Shown: positions 33,180 through 45,917, counted from the stretch's first letter. The stretch: DNA of 64,000 nucleotides from Diogma glabrata (GCA_963693315.1 OY856188.1:248236656-248300655), one strand, 5' to 3'. A program made the numbers and translations. The notes: generated from the sequence alone by a model not told the origin.

Positions 33180-33480
33180 CAACTGATTATTAACTTTTAG
33201 TATAAATGCAAGTTGAAAATAAAATGAATTAGTTTGTTAACGCCCATGGCTCTGTATCACCTGGGCTATCAAGTTCGTTTCAGGTAAACTACGGATATTG
33301 TCATTGATTACGTTGATGAAGAATTTTTTGAATTGGTCGGCTACTGCATTTTTATCAGTAATGATTTCTAAGGTGTTTTCTTGAGATAATAATGAGATAC
33401 ATCTACTTGTAGACAGTCAGCTGATCGAAGAGAGTGATTTACGACTGAAAATATTTGAAATTGGTTACTACTCTAAACAT
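33180..33480 (-). pseudogene. Non-LTR element linker (upstream half of the split LINE)
   Basis: The minus strand encodes EIITDKNAVADQFKKFFINV, the conserved stretch between endonuclease and RT in many LINEs. The next motifs (NNYRPISLLS) occur past the hAT at 30115-30605. This supports a single LINE interrupted by the hAT. Confidence 0.7.
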
Positions 33481-36400
33481 GGCAACGTTTAGCGGAAGCG
33501 GGGAATTTGGCTACCGTATAAGCAGCCCCAGCTCAGTTTACGGTTGGGTTGGGTTACTACACTGAAAGAAAAGATTGCTCAATTCAAGTATAATAGGTAT
33601 AAGATTATGCATAATAGTTGCTTAAATGTGTGCTAAGCATAACTATTCTCAACTTATTCTCATTTGAAGAATAAGGCGCTAATAATTTGTTAATTTTTAA
33701 AATTCTAAAATTGAGCATATACAACATGATTCAAGTACATTCAGTTGCTTGTTTAAAGTATATTATTCTCAATATGATAAATCTTTGATTTATAAAATCA
33801 TAAACCGTTTTCAAAACTATACTCCCTTTGAGAATATATTTAATATTTTTAAGAATACTTGAATCAATGTGAATTAAAAACTATTAATCTTTTTTGAGTT
33901 TTAAACTCATTCTGAGAAGAAGTATACTAAGTACGAGAATATCCTTCGATGAAATTTGTTATATTTTGACTAAATTAAATTCATTTTGAGAATATCTTAT
34001 CTATTTTCAAGAATGAAATATTGCAAAATATTCTTAAAACAAGTACAATAATTCTCAAGTTGAACCATTTATTGATCAGCTGGCGCAAGATTTAAGTGAA
34101 AATTGCATTGGTTGAGAAAACGTGCAACGATCTTTAGTGATCTTTGAATATGAATTTTATGCTTAAATTGAGATAATAATGCTTGATATGTTCTTCTTGT
34201 TGTATTGGTAATCAAATTTATATATTTTAAAGAATGCAGTTCTTTTTGATAAGGATTTGGTATTATTTTCAAATGCAAACAAAACCAAATAAGAAATTAA
34301 AACACATAATTTTATTTAATATTATTTTACACTTTATTCACAAATATTGTTTTTTTATATAAAGAAATTACATTCATTAGTAAATATTTTATATTTGAAT
34401 TAACTAACTAGTTATTATCTATTTATAAATACACAAACCAAAGAATATGTCGTTCAAATAAATTAATAGGTAAAACTAACCAATTAAACTTGAAGCGAAA
34501 TAACTTTACTTTAACTTAATTTAAACAATTTAAAATGCAACCCTAACATTTAAATTATTCCATTTTGAATATTTGAATGAAATTTAAATAAAAATTAAAA
34601 CACTTTAAAAATTTTAGATTATTAAAATTAAAAATTATAGAGCACAAGTATATAAAAAAAGCTAAATTATATAAATAATATTATCAAATTTACCATATTT
34701 AAAATTCTGTTGATCTTGTTTCTTCTAGTTTTGATCCAATTAATTTGTGGCTGCTAATTTCTAAGACGCATGATGAAATCGATTTTCCCAATTACGATTT
34801 TGTCCTCAGTAGAGTAGCTCTAAATAGCAGTGTAATTTTGTTGTCCAATGATTGAAGCACTTGTATGTTTTTAATCTAGAAAATAAGCAAATGTTTTTGC
34901 ATTAATATAATGTTATTTATATAAAGTAAATATTCAAACCTGATCAATTTATCCGGTGTTTTGAAAGATCTTTTTAGCATTCAGATGTTTAACATGATTT
35001 TATAAACTTGATTGGTAACCTCTAATTAGACTTTTACATAAAAAAAAAATTCTCACTCTACATCATATCAGCCTATAATAAATACAAATTTTTATAAAAA
35101 CTCAGTCAAATGTTTTAAAATATAAACAATTTTTAGGAAATAGTTACAATAAAACATAACAAAAACACTTGCGTTTAGCTTAATAAAATTCCTGTCAAGC
35201 TACTACAAATGATATTGAAATAGGAAAAATAAATTTAAATATATTAATATTAATGATTATTAACCATTATTAACTTCATGATGTTTCCCAACTAGGCGAA
35301 CGAGGCGAAAACCAAATCAATTCGCTATTAATTGTTTATTTGGAATAAAACATTCTGTTAATGATAATATTATTTTTCATATGAAATCAAAAATCTTTTA
35401 ATTTTTTATACTTATTTGAAAAAAAAACACTTAGAAAAACAATTAAGAAAGCACCATTCATTTCTGCGCACTTCAATGAGGTTTTCTCCTGAGTGCCCCG
35501 TTTGAAAAAACTACAACTAACACTAATTAATTAATATCATAATATAGGTAAAATATGTTAATGAAATATAATAATAATCATGACACTATTGACTATTTAT
35601 ATACCGTAAATTATACACACAACTTATTTCCTCCATATTTTGCACAATGAATAACACTTTTCAGTACACAGTTTATATAACGTTTCGATATCTTAAAATT
35701 TAAACTCAAACTAAACCAGAATAACATGAATAAAAATACTTTCAATAGCATTTGTAACTAAATTTTTTATGGTCCAATTACTCCTATTAACAATATTATT
35801 CTCAAAATAAGCAAGAAAAAATCGACACGAATCAAGAATCATTTTGCACAATGAATTGCTTATATGAAGAAAAACTATTCAGGAATTATGAATTTCAATT
35901 TTTACGGAATAGGGTTTCTTAAAAACAGTGTTTTTAAAAAACAACTGTTTTAAAATTTTGAAAAACAGCTGTTTTACTATTTTCCATGTTTTATGAAAGT
36001 TTATATGGTTACATTTTAATATAAATTTTATTTTCTATAATGATATGTTCAAGCTACAAGCGCTGATAATGACGTAGCAGAAAGGTGTAAATTTGTTTTT
36101 GTACAGAAGTTTGCATACACTGAAAATACTCTTCCCGCATCCACAGAATCAAAGAATATTCATATGTAGTATCGAAAACCTTCCTATAAATTTTCTCTTA
36201 TGGTTTGCCTGTAGTTTAGAGATAGAAAATAGAGAAAATTTAGCGTTTGTTCACTTGAAATTGTCTTATCTAGCAGAGTCTTAGTGGCTCATTTTTCTGA
36301 AACATATACATTAAGTTCTCTTTGTACAGTTAAAATTCACTTGTATGAATTATCGCTAGTCATTATAATAATTTCTACATCATTTACGCCAAAAAAAGAT

Positions 36401-36559
36401 GCCACGAGATGCCTGGATAGCGTAATCGTAGGTTTTTTATAGGGCTGCATAATGAAATATTGACATTCGCACTCCAACGTTCATCAATTCGAATCTTTAA
36501 ATTATCTATCAACTATTTATTAATTTCTCTATTCATTAAAGAGAATAAATTTAAAATAT

Positions 36560-37265
36560 TGTGTGAGTGCTCATCAGTGTTGAATCTTATCTGCTAAGAT
36601 CCTCAACAGCTAGTTTTAAGTTTCTAGTAAATAGCTTCTTTAGTAAATCTTTTCACGCATCTACGTTGTCGACCAAATCTAAATATGTCTTAAGCTCCAA
36701 TAAAGTCTTTATCAATCGCCTTTTATTAGGATTGGGTTCTAGCGAGTCTTGGAATAAAAAACATGATTTTAAATAGTTGACAGTTTCATGTATTTGATGA
36801 GCTTGTAGGTGTTTTTATATAAATCATGGTGGTCGATGTTTTCTTCATTCTCACTATCGATTACTTCAACATTTTTTCCTTTGCAGGACCTTCAATATCA
36901 GATTTTATTTTACAGAGTGTGAAACACACTCCAAAATGCAGGCCATGATTTAAAATAAGACCAGTCTCTTCGATTTATCAATATACCTTTTAGCTGGATC
37001 TCCATCTTGTGTAGAAGCAATCAAATCATTTTTAATCGATATTCCAAGCTAAGCTGTAGGTTTATTATTTCAATCATATCGAGAGTACTCATAAAGCGAA
37101 AATTCGAATGAATCTTGTTTGATACGTGATATTTTCATTTTGATCATTACAGTTAACTCCGAAATATCTTCGTCCTGTTAAAGCAGTAATCTCATCAACA
37201 GTAAACGACATCGACTCATCGATGGTAAACTTAGCAACTTTCAATTTAATTGTGCTCATAGTTTT
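36560..37265 (-). pseudogene. hAT transposase remnant
   Basis: The minus strand starts with STIKLKVAKFTIDESMSFTV and continues through DEITALTGRRYFGVNCND, then, after frame changes, LGISIKNDLIASTQDGDPAK and MACILECVSHSV. These correspond to the hAT catalytic-core region (DEWT...NRRY, TTDGASVM, HAIHLAV positions). Conserved acidic and His residues are partly lost. There is no intact frame. Confidence 0.6.
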
Positions 37266-37573
37266 TTCTCCTTTTCATCAAAATCTTCGTGCAAAAGTTT
37301 AATTTAAGATCTTTCATTAGCGGGCAATTTAAATCCATCCAATTTCTGAAAATGGTTGATGTTTAACTTTTGATATTGTTTTTTCCATTTTAACAGAGAT
37401 GTTAAAGAGAAGAAATATTAAACTGTTGCCTCTTATTTAATATAAAATTGCTTGGTTAAAATGGACTTTCAAATAAATTTTCATCGTTACGACGAACGCA
37501 TGTAAGAAAATGAGATTTTCAATTTTTTTTGCGAGAGTTCAAATTTAAATTTAAAAACACAAAAAACAGTATA

Positions 37574-38784
37574 GTCCAGGAATATTAGGGGTTTCACCTC
37601 GGAATGAGAGATAGTCGGCTGTAAACTTGTATAAACCTTTATTTTGGCACCCTAAATCTTGTCTCAAAACCTACTTATCGTAGGGTGTCCGCGTCTACAG
37701 ATATTCCAAGGTCAAAGGTAAAAAAATCGATTTTATACACATTTATTGCAAATATCTCGTTTCCTATGGGCTTTATGCTATTTGTATATATAATAAATAT
37801 TGTAGAGGATTAAATTCTCTACAACTTTTGTTTAAACATTTTTTTTATATATTGAACCATTTTTGAGATAGAGAGCAGAGCGCGCGCAGTGTTTAACTAT
37901 TTAGAGTATCATTCGAGGTCAACCTGTAGTCTCGATTTAAAACATGCTGTATAAAGTTTATAAACTATTGATAAATATATGATTCTAAATAACACAGAGA
38001 ACACAGAGGAATTTGAAATTTTACAGCGACTGGAAGACAATGATGAAGAAGAAGAAGAAAATTGAAATTAGAACTTGTAGTTTTTTTTTATTATTATTAT
38101 TCAATTTTTAAATTTCAACGTTCATATATGTATGGAACGGTATTTTTCAATAAAAACATTAATTAAAAATTTAATTCTTTTCTTTTTATTTAGTTAGGAA
38201 GTAAATAGTATAAATTATATTAGAATTAAAAAATAATTAAAGTATTTCCGTTAATAACTTTATAATTACACGAGTAGGTAAGTGTTATTAAATGAATAGA
38301 TACTGAATTATGGAAAAAAATATTAACTATAACGTAATAGTTAATAAAAAATGCAAATTATTTCGAATCATTTATTTATCAATAGTTTATAAACTTTATA
38401 CAGCATGTTTTAAATCGAGACTACAGGTTGACCTCGAATGATACTCTAAATAGTTAAACACTGCGCGCGCTCTGCTCTCTATCTCAAAAATGGTTCAATA
38501 TATAAAAAAATGTTTAAACAAAAGTTGTAGAGAATTTAATCCTCTACAATATTTATTATATATACAAATAGCATAAAGCCCATAGGAAACGAGATATTTG
38601 CAATAAATGTGTATAAAATCGATTTTTTTACCTTTGACCTTGGAATATCTGTAGACGCGGACACCCTACGATAAGTAGGTTTTGAGACAAGATTTAGGGT
38701 GCCAAAATAAAGGTTTATACATGTTTACAGCCGACTATCTCTCATTCCGAGATTTTTGCCTTTATTTGACTAATTTTCCTGGAC
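37574..38784. mobile_element. 1.2-kb foldback element with TA flanks
   Basis: Arms 37598-37975 and 38374-38751 are 378 bp each, inverted and nearly identical. Outer tips GTCCAGGAA are also inverted, next to TA on both sides. The ~400-bp centre contains a short frame ending in an acidic tail (NDEEEEE, about 38040-38062), possibly a transposase C-terminus. The equal arm length implies few indels since formation. It inserted into a hAT remnant. Confidence 0.85.
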
Positions 38785-39321
38785 TAGTAAAACAGCCTTT
38801 TCCAAAAATTCCAGATTTTTTTTTTCAAAATACAGCTGTTTTACTGTTACTGTTAAACAGGAATCAGAAACCCTATCACAGAATTCATAAATTAATAATA
38901 ATAAATTTGTCTAAATTTGAGAAAATAATTCTGTCAAAACTAACGAAATTTATCAATATCGGTTCAAGAAATCAGTTTTCTACATTTGATACTAAATTTT
39001 TTACTCGGATTGAGAATAAATATATTACAATTTCATCGATCTTTTGTAAGTTGAATTTGAGAATAGAGTTCTTCAAATAATTAGAATAATGCATAAACGT
39101 AGCATAGTTGATTTAAATGTTGTAACTTATAAATCCACGAATTTGAAATTATTAGTCTTATTTTGTGAAATTGTTAAATTACTAAAACTGATCTATTTGA
39201 TCTCAATTTAAGCATAAAATTCTTTTTTTAAGTAGTTAAGTCATTAATTTTCATCAATTTTGATTTTCTGTTATTAAGAATTGGTTTTACTCAATAATAG
39301 AATAGGATTTCTCTCAGTGTA

Positions 39322-40540
39322 CCAAGTAGGCGTTCCAACTTATATGAACTTTTCCCAGTTCTATAAAGACTTCTAACAGGTATGAATGAAGGTCTGCTGG
39401 TGATTAGTTTTTCAAGTTCCTTATAATAATTTTGTTTTCGCCTGTTTTGTTTTTATTTCTTACATCCTACCATGAACCTTTAGCATATGTCATATTTTAT
39501 CATAGGATAGGATTTAAAAACAAGCATTTTTTGAACAAATTACGAAAAAAGCTCTGCTTATTAGATTCAGAACTTAACCTCTGAATTCAAAATATTTGTG
39601 AATTGAGAATATTTTTAATCACTTGACTAACATTGTGGACGAAATTAGAGCAACATTTTCTAATTGTCCACATCATGCTTTGGTTATTTTTTTTCTAAGA
39701 CAATCGATTACGACTACTATAGAAGGATGGCAATGCACCACAAGATTTGTCACAAATTATTAAAAGCGCAACTTTCACTGCTCGTAATGGCGATAATACT
39801 AAATTTTATTCTGTTGATGTGTTCATTAATTGTTGCGCACTTTCTCGAGTACCTCTTATCTCTCCTAAATTCGCTTCTTGGCTGCTTTATTATTTTACTT
39901 CATACTGTATCCAATTATCCATATAAATATTTTTAACTATTTTTTTGTATTGTTTGTTTGTTTTATTTTTATCGTAATTTATTAGATTTTTTTTTTTATT
40001 AATTCGTGAAACATGTGCTACATTCCGACCATCTATATATATGTTATCTTTCAACTCTATTATGTTTGTTCTATATTTTAAATTTTTTAGTTTCTATTAG
40101 TTTATGCATTTCTTCCATATCTTGTGTTCTTGTTCCCAGTATTCATTTGTGCCTTTTATTAATGTTTTATGTATACTTAATTCTCGTTTTTTATACATTG
40201 TAATTTTTTTAAATTATATTAATGTTAAAATTTAATTATTGTATTTTTCGTTACTGTTTCTTTTTGTTGGTTTTCCTGTTCTACTTCTTTTATAAATTGT
40301 GTTGTTATTATTACTAGAAAGCAGAGCTTAAAATATTTGTCTGAGCATCCTACACTGCATTAATTTGTTCACAAGACCAAATTTTTTTATTCTGTATTTC
40401 TTTCCTATTCCTAGGAGTGAAACTACTATTTTTTTTAATCTTACTTCTTTGGAAATGATTATTTTTTTACTTATTGTCCCTCTATTTACACTTATATTCC
40501 CTGTTTAATCCGTAGTCAGATAACCGTTTCGACACATCTC
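39322..40540. other. T-rich stretch without recognised gene
   Basis: Two hydrophobic frames (39664-39936, 40006-40203) reflect T-rich composition and have no domain signature. Some degraded LINE material is likely. Confidence 0.4.
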
Positions 40541-40559
40541 TGTTAGGAGTTCTGGATAT

Positions 40560-40920
40560 CAAAACAGTCATTTTCCTTAACACAGTGTACCCTTATATAG
40601 CAATTCTTGTTGTAGATTAGCCCTACACAAATTTTGAAAATATGTTCTTGACCAGAACCTGCTTTACTGGTCGGTTTTCGATAAATTGTTTTCGATAAAA
40701 TCCAGTATTACTGGATATCTACCCAGTGTTGTTATTTTGGATGTGATGGTGTGTTCGTTTATGGCTTTAACCGATACTTGGCTGTGTGTCAAGATGGTAA
40801 TACGTTTGTACTAGCAATCCATTTTCAAGTTGAAATGTGGACGGGCTAATAGATACTGGGATCCATCCGCTTACCATATGATTACGTTATGACTCAGGTT
40901 TCACTTATCACCATCCAGAG
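40560..40920 (-). pseudogene. Possible LINE RNase H fragment
   Basis: The minus strand carries KAINEHTITSKITTL, similar to the helix of R1/I-type RNase H that reads KALKANTIISEIVGD at 28830. The spacing and flanking codons also compare with that region. It is short and broken by stops. Confidence 0.4.
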
Positions 40921-41887
40921 CTGCCCCCTTTTAAAAATACTTCGCGAAGACACTCAATAAAAAAAAAATTAAAAAAAAATTAATAAAATAGCTTTTTTTT
41001 GTTTTTGCGCACACTTAATACAGTGTTTTATTTTTAAATTTTACTATACAATTCATGGCAAGACAGCCAATAAAATAAATTAATAATTCTGACTTCTTTA
41101 GATCTGGGAGAGCTTTATTCCTCTTATCGCACCATTTAATACATATTACGCTAAATTGTCTTTCATTATAGTAAAAATAATGAAAAAATACTTGAATACA
41201 GATATTGAAATTAAAGGACGGCGTATTTAAAAATCGTTTCAAATAATTATATGGACGAGATGACAATAACAATTAACCTTTAAGACATACGGCTTTAAAA
41301 ATTTCAAGTTTTGATACAGAGCGCTGAAAGCTGAAATTTTCTCTAAAGAAAACCCTATTGAGCTGCGGTTTCATCGGCGTTTTCAAAAAAGTCAACAAGG
41401 TTGTTTTCAATTCTGGGATTATGGTTGTCTTCAATATTAAATTACTATGGCTAAAAACATTATAAGTTTGTGACTAGAAGCGTCTGTTGTAAAGGATTAC
41501 AAATTATTATTAGAAACTATTTTACTTCTAACGTCTTCCATTTCTTTTGGCACCCCTTTCTGTCACAATTGTCTCAGCTTTGATTCGGCCACTATTCAGT
41601 ATATTTTCAACTTTGAAGTCATAATGTTTCGCTTTTATAAATTTTTGTTCGTGATCTTCTAGAGCTGGAAGTCCTTTATTAGGTAGTAGGGCTCGAAAAT
41701 CCGTATTAAGTAATATTTCCACACTTTACAAATGACGGTACCCCTTTTCATTTGAAACTGATCTTAATTAAATTTTCAATTGTAACCAAGACTTCAAGTT
41801 GGTTCGTTTGATTTTTATTTGCTGGTTGAGTTTCTGACTGAACTGAGTTTTAATCTATTCCAGCTGTTTTTTCTGTAAAGTCTTATT
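40921..41887. other. Unassigned region with two short minus-strand frames
   Basis: Frames of 85 codons (41272-41015) and 64 codons (41722-41528) have no recognised motif or splice context. I see no supported gene. Confidence 0.35.
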
Positions 41888-42907
41888 AGCGGAAAAAAAC
41901 ATCAAAAATGTGAATACAGCAGTTTTTTAGAGAGATTAGGTACACAACGTAAAAAAACAAATAAAAAGCAATGATATCTTATCACACGCACATTTCAGCG
42001 GTAAGAACGTCAAAGCAACCAAATCAGGAGTTTGTTTTTAGGGTTTAATACACAACATAAAAGTACCAAACCAAAGAAATGATACATTTTGATAAGCGAA
42101 TTGGATACTGCGACAGTAAAAACATTTCATGTAACTATTCAAGCTAAAATTTTCAATAAACATACCAAGCTACAAAAATGTATGTACATTTTATGAGTTA
42201 AAACTTAAAAATAAAAAATATATAAATCAATAGTCCCGATGGTCGACACAATTAAGTTTATAAAGTATAAATTTATTTTTCTTCGAATTCTAAATGTACA
42301 ATGCATTATTTGAAAGTTAATCTGAAACGAGAGAAGTACAAGCCAAACGCGAAAACTCTTTGAAGGCACACAGTATTTTATTTTTGAAAGCCCTAATTTT
42401 GGGCGTTTAATGACAAGAGATTCCTTAAACTTCAAAGAGTTTTTGCGTTTGGCTTGTACTTCTCTCGTTTCAGATTAACTTTCAAATAATGCATTGTACA
42501 TTTAGAATTCGAAGAAAAATAAATTTATACTTTGTAAACTTAATTGTGTCGACCATCGGGACTATTTATTTATATATTTTTTATTTTTAAGTTTTAGTTC
42601 ATAAAATGTACATACATTTTTGTAGCTTGGTATGTTTATTGAAAATTTTAGCTTGAATAGTTACATGAAATGTTTTTACTGTCGCAGTATCCAATTCGCT
42701 TATCAAAATGTATCATTTCTTTGGTTTGGTACTTTTATGTTGTGTATTAAACCCTAAAAACAAACTCCTGATTTGGTTGCTTTGACGTTCTTACCGCTGA
42801 AATGTGCGTGTGATAAGATATCATTGCTTTTTATTTGTTTTTTTACGTTGTGTACCTAATCTCTCTAAAAAACTGCTGTATTTACATTTTTGATGTTTTT
42901 TTCCGCT
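41888..42907. mobile_element. 1-kb near-perfect hairpin (two 478-bp arms, 64-bp loop)
   Basis: Arms 41888-42365 and 42430-42907 have exactly equal length and differ at only a few positions by eye. The outer part is built of units such as CTGCTGWATTTACATTTTTGATG and ATATCATTKCTTTTTRTTTG, and one more diverged unit continues outside the right arm (42908-43025). No coding capacity and no clear target duplication. A transcript through it would form a stem of 478 bp. Confidence 0.85.
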
Positions 42908-43074
42908 AAGATATCATTTCTTTTTGTTTGTTTTGTTTTCGTACATTGTGTATTAAACATCTTAAAAAAACTGCTGAATTTACATTTTTAATGTTTTTTC
43001 CGTTGATATCATTTCTTTTTGTTGGTCTATATAAAAAAAATATAACATCAATATCCAATTTTTAATTCATTACT

Positions 43075-43740
43075 AATCCCTTTTCAATTATTATCCAATC
43101 CACATCCATTCCATATCTAATCCATATCCAATCCATATCCAATCCATATCCAATCCATATCCAATCCATATCCAATCCATATCCAATCCATATCCAATCC
43201 ATATTCAATTCATATCCAATCCATATCCCATCAATATCCAATCCATATCCAATCCATATCCAATCCATATCCAATTCATATCCAATTCATATCCAATCTA
43301 TATCCAATCCATATCTAATCCATATCCAATTCATATCCAATCCATATCCAATACATATCCATTCCATATTCAATCCATATCTAATCCATATCCAATCCAT
43401 ATCCAATACATCTCCAATCCATACTCAATTAATATCCAATCCATATCCAATTCATAGCCAATCCATAGCCAATCCATATCCAATCCATATCCAATTCATA
43501 TACAATCCCATATTCAACCCATATCAGATCAATATCCAATCTGTACTTAATACATATCCAATCCATATCCAATTCATGTCCATGTCATATCCATACGAAG
43601 TCCAATCCATATCCTCATCCATATCCATATCTTTATCTATATCCATATCCACATCCATATTCATATACATATCCATATTCATACCTATATCAATATCCAT
43701 ATCCATATCCACATCCATATCCATATCTAAATCCATATCC
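43075..43740. repeat. Minisatellite of CCATAT / CCAATCCATAT units
   Basis: About 670 bp of mostly 12-bp ATCCAATCCAT units give way after 43600 to 6-bp CCATAT units with CCACAT variants. Long WIWIGYG- or MDMD-type frames on the minus strand come from the repeat and are not genes. Confidence 0.95.
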
Positions 43741-43842
43741 AGCCCAAGTTAACAAATCATCTTAAAATTAGGAACAATAACATATTTATGAGACTACCAG
43801 TGTAAACTACTGAAGAGTTTTTAAAAGCGATATTACATCTTT

Positions 43843-44302
43843 TTAATTAGTAGACCGAATAATTGCTGTACCAGCAACAATCATATTTGCTCCAGCTTTA
43901 GCACACTCATTAATTGTTTCTGGTCCAACTCCTCCATCAACCTCTATATCTGATGTTGGGGTAATTTTAACGTGGCCATTCCACTTTTGGCATAATATCA
44001 CTCATAAATTTTGACCCCCGAAACCGGGTTTAACGGTCATAATTAAAATCATATCAGCTAAGGGAATGTACTCTTTCACAAGCTCAACCGGAGTGCATGG
44101 TTTTAAAGCTAAAACCTTCATTCCAGCGTCTTTAACTTTCCTTGAAACTTCTGCAACAATTGTTTGAACCGGTTCAACATGAAAAGTATATTGATCATCA
44201 CCAGCATCGGCCATTGGTTCTATCCACTGATCTGGGTTCGATACGATCATATGAGTTTCACTCATAAATTTTTGACCACCAAAACGGTCATAATTAAAAT
44301 AA
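43843..44302 (-). pseudogene. RPE: Ribulose-phosphate 3-epimerase fragment, rearranged
   Basis: On the minus strand, THMIVSNPDQWIEPMADAG, DDQYTFHVEPV, KVLALKPCTPVE, MTVKPGFGGQ and DIEVDGGVGPETINECAK match the pentose-phosphate enzyme, followed by ANMIVAGTAIIRSTN and a stop at 43843. A frameshift after GFGGQ breaks the frame. Just upstream (44302-44266) a second, shortened copy of the later LIMTV...FGGQKFMSE segment is joined directly to THMIV, out of its normal order, and is preceded by a splice-acceptor-like TTTTCTTTTTAG. The catalytic His/Asp region of the first strands is absent. It is best read as a duplicated, rearranged pseudogene rather than a functional exon set. Confidence 0.85.
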
Positions 44303-45915
44303 CTAAAAAGAAAAAGTTAAATTAAATATAATTAACAAGTTACACAATTAGAAACTTATTTGATCAATTATTGTTATCTAATATCTAGTATGTGTGTTTC
44401 GGAGAGTAGATGTTGTACAGACCGTGATATTATAGATCTACTGATCTTATAAATAAACAAAACTTAAGCAAACGTTCTAACAAAGCTAAAGTTGGAATTC
44501 CAGTCACAGAATATAATTTTTAACAGATGTGAGCTTATTAGAGTTTGCTGATTCACTATTAATTTGAAGAAATATGTCGCACTTGTTACAAACTAGAAAA
44601 TAAAACATAATTCCACACATACTTGATAGTATATAACAATTATTAATCAAATAAGTTTAATAATTAATAATTATTAATCATTTAAGTTTAACTTAACTTT
44701 TTCTTTTCAGTTAACTGTAGTAATTTAAGATAATAATTATATTAAAAATAACAAAAGCAACCTTGATTTGGAAGAAATAATATTTATGAATGTTTTCAAA
44801 ATACAAATTATCTGTCAAAATTTTCAAATAGGAAAGTAGGTAAGGTAGTTTCGGAAAGTAGGAATGTATTTCGAAAAAAGGAAATCAGTGCCATCTCTAT
44901 TAAAAATTACCGTCGTAGTTACGACCAATTTTTAAGTGAAAATAAAATCTCATTCCATAAATATTAAATTATTTCTGTTTTTCGTTGTTTTTTTCAGTTT
45001 TTTAGTTTTAAAATATGTTACCATTTCAGATTTAAAGAATATTTATATGCTTTGAGCCATATAATGACTATAATATTATTACAATCGTGAAATAAAGGAT
45101 TTCGAATGGTGGATTACAATTGGATTGGTGAAACAATGGTGATTACAATGGTGAAATAAAGGAATTCGAAATTGGATGTTTTCATGTTTAGCTGTAAGAT
45201 AAGGGCTCGTCAAAATTTTAAATTGAGTTTTTTTTTTTGAGTAATTTTTTTGTTGTATTAAAAAACTCGCCAATTTCTATCGAAATTTATGATATGATTA
45301 GGTACTTAGCTTTAGGAATATAAGCTTTCCTGGATTTATCTCACTCTATTACCTTATTTTTGGTATTATTCTATAATTATTTTAAGTATCTTGTCTCAGT
45401 TTCTATTATGTTTATCATTTTTGATTCTCCCTCTTTTCTACCTCCCTCGTGTAGCAATTCTTTGTTTTGATAATTTTTTCACCATCAATCGTATTTTCTT
45501 TTGTTCTATTACCGTTTGCTCTAACTAGTGTTTTTTAGATTAGATTTTTCTTTATGTGATTAGATTTGTTTTATTTTAATAATGATCTTCAATTTCCTTA
45601 CTTATCTGATTTCCATCGACACGTATGTGTTCAATTTGACGAATTTATTCTTAATTTACCTATTTGATAAAATGTTTCAGTTTTATATTTTTTTTAAGTG
45701 CTTCCATCGTGTTTTATTTCTTTTATTTAGTATTATATTTTTATTCTTAGAGTTAATGACTACATGATATGGTTCATTGCATTCATATAGATCTACAAGC
45801 CCTAAAGCAGATGTGCGCTATTCACCAACTTATACTAAAATATAATTGGAAAAAGATTTAAAATGCATATACAAAACATTTATAGAGCACATTCACGAAA
45901 ATAGTGCCGCATATT
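44303..45915. other. A/T-rich intergenic stretch
   Basis: No RPE upstream exon or other gene was recognised. There is a short local repeat, TGGTGAAA...GGTGATTACAATGGTGAAATAAAGGA, around 45085-45170. Small frames have no motifs. Confidence 0.4.
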
Positions 45916-45917
45916 TA

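Larger units (their letters stand above)
35910..38875 (-). mobile_element. hAT remnant nested in element C
   Basis: The ends are TAGGGTTTCT on both sides (inverted), with subterminal AACAGCTGTTTT words. The flanks TTACGGAA and TCACAGAA agree at six of eight positions, as for a decayed 8-bp target duplication. The transposase remnant at 36560-37265 supports hAT. It contains a later 1.2-kb foldback insertion at 37574-38784. Confidence 0.65.
33560..39319. mobile_element. Large TIR element C, copy A (CACTG ends)
   Basis: The left end CACTGAAAGAAAAG and the right end, in reverse complement CACTGAGAGAAATC, are flanked by TA. About 90 bp of the left interior (ACTATTCTCAAC, AATTTGTTAATTTTT) matches copy B at 50316. 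The CACTG ends with 2-bp flanks suggest the CACTA/Mirage/Chapaev group, but this is inference. A 69-codon minus-strand frame near the left end (34278-34069) is unrecognised. The interior is A/T-rich and holds a nested hAT (35910-38875). Subterminal sequence near 34160 reappears inverted near 39210, so the element has long degenerate inverted arms. Confidence 0.65.

Noticed and set aside
39664..40203. Hydrophobic ORFs as membrane proteins
   Set aside because: T-rich composition alone gives Leu/Phe/Ile-rich frames; no motif, splice sites or conserved start.
43062..43736. Minus-strand ORFs rich in Met-Asp and Trp-Ile-Gly-Tyr repeats
   Set aside because: They are translations of the CCATAT/CCAATCCATAT minisatellite and have no start context, domain or codon bias.
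43843..44302. Functional ribulose-phosphate 3-epimerase gene
   Set aside because: The N-terminal catalytic part is absent, segments are out of order, and there is a frameshift.
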